In this document: piece by piece, positions 1 to 5,432 of the stretch
Layout of the letters: the number at the start of each line of letters is the position of its first letter
Numbering within the stretch: the first letter of the stretch is position 1
Assembly: GCA_037968835.1 (NCBI GenBank)
Contig: JBBKWG010000153.1
Span: forward strand, 1 to 11,841
Source of the DNA: JBBKWG01 sp037968835
Lineage (GTDB): Bacteria > Pseudomonadota > Alphaproteobacteria > Rhodobacterales > Rhodobacteraceae
DNA: 11,841 nt
Direction of reading: 5' to 3'
The notes under the pieces: generated by a model
Databases searched by the model: none
What the model saw: only the letters and a program-made list of their open reading frames with translations
Told to the model about the DNA's origin: nothing
Translations under genes and position numbers: made by a program

Positions 1-514
1 GTATGAGTATTTGTCGCCGCAAGAAAAAGGCGAAAAAACGGCGGAATCGGGGCCGGTGCGTTTCTGTGCGGACTTCAATACCGGCAAACGAACGTGACTG
101 GTGCGAACGCGACAACAAATTCGTCCATAATCTCGCTATCCGAACGGCTCCAAGGCCGCGAATCACTGCGAATCGCCACATTTCGGGTGTGAGAGCCGCC
201 AGTTTAGGTCAGCACCCTAGAGGACGCTCAAATTTCGAAGCCGTTGCGCCCGCGAAGCGATCTGCGGTCCCTATGTTCACCGGCCCTCAGCACTTCCGGT
301 TCATACCCCGTCACCGAAGCGCTTCCCTGCGGTCCGGCTTTCACCCGGTCCGCCTGACACTCCGACCCCCGCGACCGCCTTTCATCAAGGCGCAGGGGTT
401 GTCCGTTTTCGATAGGCCCGCGCGAGAGCGTGGCGCAAGGACATTCGGAATTCGCCCCAGTGGCGGCGCCGTCACGTTCAGTTCCAGTGACTTAATCGAA
501 CAGACAAACAGCAA
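1..514. other. No convincing gene; repeat- and hairpin-bearing intergenic region
   Basis: An open frame runs from 3 on the plus strand, but its product is arginine-rich and low in complexity, and it uses codons (AGA, AGG, ATA, TTA) that the neighbouring genes avoid, so I do not call it. The region does hold structure. Two imperfect copies of a segment (from 253 and from 315) share CGAAGCG, TGCGGTCC and a TTCACC..GG end. GAAGCGCTTC (316-325) is a perfect palindrome. CGCCTT/AAGGCG (376-381 and 387-392) forms a 5-nt-loop hairpin. GCCGGT/ACCGGC (52-57 and 80-85) forms a long-loop dyad, and GCGAATC is repeated at 158-164 and 168-174. It could be a leader of a minus-strand gene left of the window, an unrecognised RNA, or decayed sequence. 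Confidence 0.5.
253..347. repeat. Imperfect tandem direct repeat, about 62-bp period
   Basis: Copy A begins at 253 and copy B at 315. Both start with CGAAGCG, carry CTGCGGTCC (262-270 and 327-335), and continue to a TTCACC(C)GG block. The following stretches (CTCAGCACTTCCG and CTGACACTCCG) also look related. Small insertions separate the copies, so the duplication is old or under loose constraint. No known family is recognised. Confidence 0.5.
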
Positions 515-538
515 CGCCCGCCGATTACCGGCAGGGCG
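515..538 (-). terminator. Probable intrinsic terminator of pfkB
   Basis: CGCCC-GCCG (515-523) pairs with CGGC-A-GGGCG (529-538), with one bulged base and a 5-nt loop. Read on the minus strand the hairpin lies about 19 nt beyond the pfkB stop and is followed by a T-rich stretch (TTGCTGTTTGTC). The T-run is interrupted, so termination may be only moderate. Confidence 0.6.
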
Positions 539-556
539 CCTTTGACCCGTCCCCGA

Positions 557-1507
557 TCACAGTCGGGTGACGGTGCAGTCGTTCAGAAGTTTCCGGGTGA
601 TTTCGCGATCGCACAGCCGCGTGGCTTCGGTCATGACGGCGGCGCTGGCGGCCGCGACGCCCCAGCGCAGGCATTCCTCGGGCGGTTTGGCCTCGGCAAG
701 CGCAAGCGTGAACGCCCCGACGAAACTGTCCCCCGCCCCGACCTTCGAGACGACGTCGACCGGCGGGCCAACCGAGTGCCAGTTGCCCTCGGGACTGGCC
801 AGAACCGAACCGTCAGGTCCGCGCGCGACGATGACGATGCGCGCAACCCCTGCCTGCACCAGACCTTGCGCGAAATCGGCGGTATCTTCACGGCTGGCAA
901 GCGGCCTGCCGGCCAGTTCCTCGCCCTCGGGACCATCCATCCGCAACACGTGCAGCGCCTCGCGCGGCTCTTCGGCAAGGTGAGACAGCGCCGGGCCGGA
1001 TGTGTCGACGATCAGCCGCGCCTGACGCCCCGCCACGTGCGCGGCAAGGATCGACGGAAAATCCTTGGCGACACCCGGCGGCTGGCTGCCCGAGAGAACG
1101 ACAAGCGTGTCCTCGCTGGTGGCTTGATCGACTGAATTCAGCGCACGCGGCACGTCGTCCTCGCGCCAGATCGGGCCGGGCATGACAAAGCGGTATTGCT
1201 CGCCGGTCGACTGGTCGATCACCGACATCGACTGGCGGGTTTCACCGGGACCCTGAAACGCCACGGTCGGCACGCCCTCTAGAGCCAAAAGCTGCAACAG
1301 ATGCGCACCCGTCGCGCCTCCGATGGCGACAAGCGCCGTCGCCTGCCCGCCGAGCAGTTTGATCGCGCGGGCCACATTGATGCCACCGCCGCCGGGGTCG
1401 ATCTGCGGTTCGGTGCATCTGAGCTTTGGACCCGGAGTGATTTCTGGCGACGTCGTGCAGAAATCGACGGTCGGGTTCAGGGTAATGGTCAGGATATGGG
1501 ATTTCAT
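557..1507 (-). CDS. pfkB: PfkB-family 6-phosphofructokinase (Pfk-2 type)
   Basis: A 316-residue ribokinase/PfkB-fold sugar kinase that closely follows E. coli Pfk-2 from memory, including the glycine-rich GGGGINVARA block (39-48), SGEQYRFVMPG-like text (TGEQYRFVMPG, 101-111), VLSGSQPPG (137-145) and the ATP/catalytic signature GAGDS (257-261, with Asp260 as the expected base). The predicted reaction is ATP-dependent phosphorylation of fructose 6-phosphate in the cytoplasm; a related hexose-phosphate substrate such as tagatose 6-phosphate or fructose 1-phosphate is possible. One oddity is that the Mg/phosphate-binding NxxE motif, which in E. coli lies in KPNQKE, reads RMDGPE here (189-194), giving DxxE. 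The start at 1507 gives the family N-terminus (MKSHILTITLNPTVD) with only a weak GGGA ribosome site. The gene stands alone, divergent from uspA, with a hairpin just downstream. Confidence 0.88.
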   Translation of the reverse strand: MKSHILTITLNPTVDFCTTSPEITPGPKLRCTEPQIDPGGGGINVARAIKLLGGQATALVAIGGATGAHLLQLLALEGVPTVAFQGPGETRQSMSVIDQSTGEQYRFVMPGPIWREDDVPRALNSVDQATSEDTLVVLSGSQPPGVAKDFPSILAAHVAGRQARLIVDTSGPALSHLAEEPREALHVLRMDGPEGEELAGRPLASREDTADFAQGLVQAGVARIVIVARGPDGSVLASPEGNWHSVGPPVDVVSKVGAGDSFVGAFTLALAEAKPPEECLRWGVAAASAAVMTEATRLCDREITRKLLNDCTVTRL

Positions 1508-1680
1508 CGACTGGTTCCCGGAAATGAGCGCCCGACAATCGGATGTTAGCGCAACCAGTTCAAGGGCAAAATTATGCGGGGCGGCGCGGGAATATATAGC
1601 GAAGCAAGATCACGCAGTGGCTGGCGCTGGCTACGCTCAAATGGGATTCTCGCGGTTTCGTGATCAAGGGAGATGATATA

Positions 1681-1719
1681 ACACATTGAAATATCGTAAT
1701 AAAATATAGAAAAATGTGT
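1681..1719. repeat. AT-rich inverted repeat, possible operator or UP-like region
   Basis: ACACATT and AATGTGT are perfect 7-bp inverted arms around a 25-bp AT-rich spacer. The block stands out from its GC-rich surroundings and lies between two divergent genes, so a binding-site or promoter role is plausible. The arms alone could arise by chance in AT-rich DNA. Confidence 0.35.
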
Positions 1720-1763
1720 AAGTCGCTGACCGGATGCCAACCCCGGCGGTAGGGGATTTTTTG

Positions 1764-1793
1764 TTGACGCAACGCGAACAATGGGCGTTAGCT
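1764..1793 (+). promoter_or_regulatory. Candidate promoter of the uspA-symporter operon
   Basis: TTGACG at 1764-1769 is a good -35 box, preceded by a T-run. The best -10 partner is TTAGCT at 1788-1793 (18-bp spacer), which is weak. The -35 box overlaps an inverted repeat, TTGTT (1761-1765) / AACAA (1777-1781), with an inner GTTG-ACG-CAAC, so a regulator could bind here. A start near 1800 would give a leader of about 60 nt. Confidence 0.4.
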
Positions 1794-1812
1794 GTGGACG
1801 TCAGAACAATAA

Positions 1813-1831
1813 TCCCGCGGTTTCAGCGGGA
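1813..1831 (+). other. Leader hairpin upstream of uspA
   Basis: TCCCGC (1813-1818) and GCGGGA (1826-1831) form a perfect 6-bp stem with a 7-nt loop in the presumed 5' untranslated region, about 18 nt upstream of the GAGGG ribosome site. No T-run follows on the plus strand, so it is not a plus-strand terminator. It may stabilise the message or affect initiation. Confidence 0.4.
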
Positions 1832-1859
1832 AAAGACATAACAAAGACAGAGGGACATC

Positions 1860-2294
1860 ATGACATCTAAAATCGTCGTCGGATTGGACGGCAGCAGCAC
1901 CGGGGAGCGCGCGACTGCGTTCGCACAAGACCTGGCCGAGAAGATCGGTAGCTGCGAGCTGATCCTTGTTTACGTGATCGAGTGGTCGCCGTTCAGTTTC
2001 CAGACACCGGAGGAAAATGCCGAGCGCCACAAGCGGCGCGAGGAAGAGATCGGCGCCGCGCAGTCGCGTGTCGTCGGTCCGACGGTCGAGCGCCTCAAGG
2101 GGTCGAAAGTGCCAGTCCGCGGCGTTGTGCGGCACGGCCACGTGGCCGAGACGCTGGACCAGATCGCGAAAGAGGAAGGGGCCAGCCAGATCGTGGTCGC
2201 CCGGTCCACTGAAAGCGGCGTGATGCGGCTGTTCGGGTCGTCCACGGCCAATCTTGTCATGCACGCAAGTGTGCCCGTAACCGTCGTAGTCTGA
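1860..2294 (+). CDS. Universal stress protein (UspA family)
   Basis: A 144-residue single-domain Usp protein of normal family length. The N-terminus is MTSKIVVGLDGSSTG, the usual first strand plus the nucleotide-contact Asp10. The second half carries RHGHVAETLDQIAKEEGASQIVVA and ends in the family VPVTVVV strand. The ATP-binding signature G-2x-G-9x-G(S/T) is degraded: residues 114-129 read ARSTESG...FGSST, with both early glycines replaced and a shorter spacing, so nucleotide binding is uncertain. Usp proteins act as cytoplasmic dimers in stress adaptation. AGAGGG just upstream is a good ribosome site for the start at 1860. The stop overlaps the ribosome site of the symporter gene, which implies one transcript and coupled translation; this Usp may serve the transporter. 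Confidence 0.9.
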   Translation: MTSKIVVGLDGSSTGERATAFAQDLAEKIGSCELILVYVIEWSPFSFQTPEENAERHKRREEEIGAAQSRVVGPTVERLKGSKVPVRGVVRHGHVAETLDQIAKEEGASQIVVARSTESGVMRLFGSSTANLVMHASVPVTVVV

Positions 2295-2304
2295 GGAGAT
2301 GAAA

Positions 2305-3864
2305 ATGCACAAACTCACATTTGCCGCTGCAACCCTCCTTGCCAGCGCCGGTTCGGCACTGGCGCAGGATCAGGCCCGCAGCATCGACGAAACCGTGAAC
2401 GAGATGTTCGCGAACTTCACCGGGCCTTTCGTCAACCTGATCTTCGCACCGATTCCGGGCACCAGTTTCCCGTGGATCGTGATGTGGCTGGTCATCGCGG
2501 CGTCGATCTTCACCATATACTTCGGCTTCATCCAGCTTCGCGCCTTCGGTCACGCGATTTCGCTGGTCAAGGGTGACTACTCTAACCCCGAGGACGCCGG
2601 CGAGGTCAGCCACTTCCAGGCGCTGGCCACGGCGCTGTCGGGCACGGTCGGTCTGGGCAACATCGCGGGTGTCGCGGTTGCCGTCGGAATCGGCGGTCCC
2701 GGTGCGACGTTCTGGATGATCCTGGCCGGACTTCTGGGCATGGCGTCGAAATTCACCGAATGTACGCTGGGCGTCAAATACCGCAATGAATACCCCGACG
2801 GAACGGTCTCGGGTGGCCCGATGTACTATATGTCCAAGGGCTTTCTCGAGCGCGGCAAACCCGGCGGCAAGATCATGGCAATTGTGTTCTCGGTGTTCTG
2901 TATCCTCGGCGCGCTGGGCGGCGGAAACATGTTCCAGGCCAATCAGGCCCATGCGCAGATTTCCGGAATCCTCGGCGATTATCCCGGTTGGATCACCGGC
3001 ATCGTGTTTGCCGCGGTGGTCTTTGCCGTCATCGTCGGCGGGATCAAGTCGATCGCGCGCGTGACCGAAAAGGTGGTGCCGTTCATGGGCATCCTCTATG
3101 TCGGTGCGGCGCTGATCATCCTGATCATCAATGCCGACCAGATCGGCTGGGCCTTCGGACAGATCTTCGCGGGGGCCTTCACCGGGCTTGGCGTTGCCGG
3201 CGGTATGGTCGGGGCACTGATCCAGGGCTTCAAGCGGGCGGCGTTTTCGAACGAAGCCGGCGTCGGTTCGGCGGCCATCGCCCACTCGGCGGTGCGCACC
3301 AAGGAACCGATCACCGAGGGCGTGGTATCGCTTCTGGAGCCGTTCATCGACACCGTCGTGATCTGCACCATGACGGCGCTGGTCATCACCATTTCGGGCC
3401 AGTTGATCATGGACCCCGAAACCGGGCGGTTCGTTCTCAACGAAGCCGGAACCGCAATCGCGACCATCGACGGCAACACCGGCGTCTCGCTGACATCCGC
3501 CGCCTTCGCGACGGGTGCCTGGTGGTTCCCCTACGTGCTGGCGATCGCGGTGATCCTGTTCGCGTTCTCGACCATGATCTCGTGGTCCTACTATGGCCTC
3601 AAGGCGTGGACGTATCTGTTCGGTGAAGGCAAGACGACCGAACTGGTGTTCAAGATCATCTTCTGCATCTTCGTGGTGATCGGTGCGGCGGCAAGCCTTG
3701 GTCCGGTCATCGACTTCTCGGATGCCGCGATCTTCGCAATGGCGGTCGTCAACATCAGTGCGCTGTATGTGCTGATGCCGATCGTGAAGGCCGAGATGAA
3801 CAGCTACTTTGCACGCCTGAAGTCGGGCGAGATCCGCAAGTTCAGAGTAGCGGCGGCCGAATAA
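2305..3864 (+). CDS. Sodium:alanine/glycine symporter (AGCS family)
   Basis: A multi-pass inner-membrane carrier of 519 residues. The AGCS signature is clear near 110-133 (ALSGTVGLGNIAGVAVAVG followed by IGGPG), with the GGPMYYM and KRAAFSNEAGVGSAAIAHSA blocks further on. The family couples Na+ (or H+) to uptake of alanine, glycine and sometimes D-alanine; the exact substrate cannot be read here. It begins with a likely cleaved signal peptide (hydrophobic 4-20, ALA-Q at 18-21), so the N-terminus should lie in the periplasm, followed by about ten or eleven hydrophobic segments. Two starts compete: ATG 2299 directly abuts the AGGAG site (no spacing), whereas ATG 2305 lies 6 nt from it. I chose 2305. 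Only 10 nt separate it from the uspA stop. A strong terminator follows. Confidence 0.9.
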   Translation: MHKLTFAAATLLASAGSALAQDQARSIDETVNEMFANFTGPFVNLIFAPIPGTSFPWIVMWLVIAASIFTIYFGFIQLRAFGHAISLVKGDYSNPEDAGEVSHFQALATALSGTVGLGNIAGVAVAVGIGGPGATFWMILAGLLGMASKFTECTLGVKYRNEYPDGTVSGGPMYYMSKGFLERGKPGGKIMAIVFSVFCILGALGGGNMFQANQAHAQISGILGDYPGWITGIVFAAVVFAVIVGGIKSIARVTEKVVPFMGILYVGAALIILIINADQIGWAFGQIFAGAFTGLGVAGGMVGALIQGFKRAAFSNEAGVGSAAIAHSAVRTKEPITEGVVSLLEPFIDTVVICTMTALVITISGQLIMDPETGRFVLNEAGTAIATIDGNTGVSLTSAAFATGAWWFPYVLAIAVILFAFSTMISWSYYGLKAWTYLFGEGKTTELVFKIIFCIFVVIGAAASLGPVIDFSDAAIFAMAVVNISALYVLMPIVKAEMNSYFARLKSGEIRKFRVAAAE

Positions 3865-3883
3865 TCCCGGCACGAAACGACAA

Positions 3884-3914
3884 GGGGCGGCACTTCACAG
3901 GCCGCCCCTTTTTT
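3884..3914 (+). terminator. Strong intrinsic terminator after the symporter gene
   Basis: GGGGCGGC (3884-3891) pairs perfectly with GCCGCCCC (3901-3908) around a 9-nt loop and is followed by six T. It lies 20 nt past the symporter stop. On the minus strand the stem is followed by TTGTCGTTT, so it may also end the convergent MBL hydrolase transcript, whose stop is at 3932. Confidence 0.93.
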
Positions 3915-3931
3915 GTTGCCGTTCGGAAATT

Positions 3932-4867
3932 CTAGAGCATCAGCTGATAGCTGGTCGGCACGTAATGGAACCCGCCTTCGCCCCTGGTTTCGACGTATCC
4001 GATACCGGGGAACGGCATGTGATAACCGACAAGCGGAATGCGGTCGGCAGCAACCATGCCCAGCACTTTTTTGCGGGTTTCAACGGCGGCGGCCTTGTCG
4101 GTATCAAAGCGCACCTCCCATTCAGGATAGGCCAGCGACCAGACGTAGTGGTTGGCGGTGTCGGCCATCAGCAGAAGTTGCTTGTCACCGGAGTCGAGCA
4201 TGTACGCCATGTGACCCGGCGTGTGGCCGAACGCGTTCATCCCGGTGATGCCGGAGACAACGCTGTCGCCGTCACCGATGAAGGTCATGTTCTCGGCCAG
4301 CGGCCTGACCTTGGCGTCAAAGCCTTCGTTGCCCGCCTCCGCCCAGTGATCGTATTCGGTCTGGCCGGTAACATAGCGGGCGTTCGCGAAAGTGACGCTG
4401 CCGTCGTCGCCGGTCAGTCCACCGATGTGGTCGCCGTGCATGTGGGTCAGAACGACAATGGAGACATCGCCCGGCGCAACGCCTGCGGCTTCAAGTGCGG
4501 CGGACGTGCCGCTGGCGGATAGTCCGGTGTCGAACAGCACGACCTCGGCCCCGGTGCGCACGACGGTTGGCGTGAAGAAGAACTGCGTCTTGTCGGCGGG
4601 GATGAAATTCTCGGCGCTGACATTCTGGAAAGTCTCGGCATCGACGTTCATGCCGAACGTGCCCTGCGGGTCGTCCTCAACGGTGCGGGTCCCGGCGAGC
4701 AAGGTGGAAACGTTGAAATCCCCAAGTGCGAACGAGTGCTGAACGGCATTGGACGGCGCTGAATGAGCGGCGGCCAGCGTCGCACCTGTCGTCCCGATAC
4801 CGGCAGCGAAGGGCAATGCGGCGCTGCTGGCCAGAAGGGTGCGTCGTGTCAGGGTCGATGTCGTCAT
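3932..4867 (-). CDS. Tat-exported MBL-fold metallo-hydrolase
   Basis: A 311-residue metallo-beta-lactamase-fold protein. The binuclear metal motif HMHGDH is at 142-147 (His142, His144, Asp146, His147). Further likely ligands are His219 in GHTPGH, Asp236 in MADT and His283 in GYHMPFPG. The N-terminus TLTRRTLLASSAALPFAAG (5-23) is a twin-arginine signal (Arg8-Arg9, hydrophobic stretch, Ala-rich cleavage region near 32-34), so the folded, metal-loaded enzyme is probably periplasmic. The family includes lactonases and other hydrolases; the substrate cannot be told. ATG 4867 was chosen because GAGGAG lies 6 nt upstream and the Tat signal begins there; the frame stays open further upstream, but that text is unlike protein. 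It appears to be transcribed alone from an AT-rich promoter region near 4907-4916. Confidence 0.88.
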   Translation of the reverse strand: MTTSTLTRRTLLASSAALPFAAGIGTTGATLAAAHSAPSNAVQHSFALGDFNVSTLLAGTRTVEDDPQGTFGMNVDAETFQNVSAENFIPADKTQFFFTPTVVRTGAEVVLFDTGLSASGTSAALEAAGVAPGDVSIVVLTHMHGDHIGGLTGDDGSVTFANARYVTGQTEYDHWAEAGNEGFDAKVRPLAENMTFIGDGDSVVSGITGMNAFGHTPGHMAYMLDSGDKQLLLMADTANHYVWSLAYPEWEVRFDTDKAAAVETRKKVLGMVAADRIPLVGYHMPFPGIGYVETRGEGGFHYVPTSYQLML

Positions 4868-4906
4868 GGGAGACTCCTCAGATGCAGTGAGTGGTGGCAT
4901 TCCGTG

Positions 4907-4916
4907 ACTATATAGT
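4907..4916 (-). promoter_or_regulatory. Candidate -10 region for the MBL hydrolase gene
   Basis: ACTATATAGT is a 10-bp palindrome in an otherwise GC-rich 100-bp spacer, giving a TATATA or TATAGT -10 box on the minus strand about 40 nt before the ATG at 4867. No good -35 box is seen; TGGAAG sits at about the right distance. Confidence 0.4.
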
Positions 4917-4967
4917 TTGCGAAATGGCGCCTTCCAGCAAATCACACCCGAGTGAGCGCCTCGGGGC

Positions 4968-5372
4968 TCACGTCCACCACTGGTCGATCTTTGCGATGTC
5001 CTCGTCGGACCATCCGAAATGGTGGGCGAGTTCGTGGACATAGACATGCGCCACCAGATCGCCGAGCGGGATATCGCCGCGCTCGATCCATTCATCGAGA
5101 ATGGCGCGGCGGAAAAGCCAGATCGTGTCGGGCTGGGTCGGCTGGTCCGAAATCGAGCGTTCGGTGAGCGGAATCCCTTCGTAAAGCCCGGTCAACTCGA
5201 ACGGGTGATCCATGTCGAGATCGACCAGCATGGCGTCGCTCGCCAGTTCCTCGACCCTCAGCGCGACATCGCGGGCTGGGGCGCGGAACGCCTCGGGCAG
5301 CGCGTCGATGAGGGCGCGCGCCAGTGTCTCGATCTCGCCGGCGTCGGGGGCTGTGGCGTCATTCCAGGTCAT
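4968..5372 (-). CDS. Small HExxH metallopeptidase-like protein (zincin_1 / DUF1025 type)
   Basis: A 134-residue protein with the zinc-protease motif HELAH at 113-117, inside VYVHELAHHFGWSDEDI near the C-terminus. This layout, a short protein with HExxH followed by a SDED-like acidic stretch, matches the possible metallopeptidase family Pfam calls Zincin_1 (formerly DUF1025), from memory. Its substrate is unknown, and it has no signal peptide or membrane segment, so it is probably cytoplasmic. Two starts are possible: ATG 5381 (MEAMTW...), without a ribosome site, and ATG 5372 (MTWNDA...), preceded by GGAGG at only 2 nt. I give the latter with low certainty. It is divergent from gltX with about 60 bp between the starts. 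Confidence 0.8.
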   Translation of the reverse strand: MTWNDATAPDAGEIETLARALIDALPEAFRAPARDVALRVEELASDAMLVDLDMDHPFELTGLYEGIPLTERSISDQPTQPDTIWLFRRAILDEWIERGDIPLGDLVAHVYVHELAHHFGWSDEDIAKIDQWWT

Positions 5373-5378
5373 GGCCTC

Positions 5379-5404
5379 CATATGGACAAACCCGCGACCA
5401 TATG
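5379..5404. repeat. CATATGG / CCATATG inverted repeat in the divergent start region
   Basis: CATATGG (5379-5385) and CCATATG (5398-5404) are perfect arms around a 12-bp spacer, and the left arm sits in a 10-bp palindrome TCCATATGGA (5377-5386). It lies between the metallopeptidase start and the gltX ribosome site, where a shared operator would be expected. Chance is not excluded. Confidence 0.35.
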
Positions 5405-5432
5405 AAAGAGCGTCGCGGCCAAGGAGAAGCCC

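Larger units (their letters stand above)
1508..1859. other. Divergent regulatory spacer between pfkB and uspA
   Basis: These 352 bases separate the two divergent genes and hold no convincing reading frame. The part next to pfkB is ordinary. Bases 1672-1720 are strikingly AT-rich for this genome and contain the dyad ACACATT (1681-1687) / AATGTGT (1713-1719). CCCC..GGGG followed by six T (1741-1762) is a weak terminator-like hairpin. A TTGACG box with an overlapping inverted repeat (1761-1781) and a leader hairpin (1813-1831) follow towards uspA. I see no clear promoter for pfkB, although the AT-rich block is a reasonable place for one. Confidence 0.6.

Noticed and set aside
181..420. Possible tmRNA, RNase P RNA or SRP RNA on the minus strand
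   Set aside because: None of the expected conserved core sequences was found on reading both strands.
3..545. A 180-codon open frame on the plus strand
   Set aside because: The product is arginine-rich and low in complexity, codon use is unlike that of neighbouring genes, no ribosome site is visible because the window starts just before it, and it covers hairpins and a tandem repeat.
1741..1762. CCCC..GGGG hairpin followed by six T upstream of uspA
   Set aside because: The stem is only 4 bp and no plus-strand gene ends nearby; the T-run is better seen as part of the promoter region.
1546..1781. Short minus-strand frames (64-69 codons) in the pfkB-uspA spacer
   Set aside because: They have no ribosome site or recognisable family, and they cover the AT-rich promoter-like block.
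2257..3873. A 538-codon open frame on the minus strand opposite the symporter gene
   Set aside because: It is an antisense shadow of a clear AGCS gene; its His/Asp/Arg-rich product resembles no protein family and arises from GC-rich codon structure.
4868..5095. A longer start for the MBL hydrolase (to 5095)
   Set aside because: The additional 76 residues are unlike protein, would precede the Tat signal and overlap the next gene, and ATG 4867 has its own GAGGAG site.
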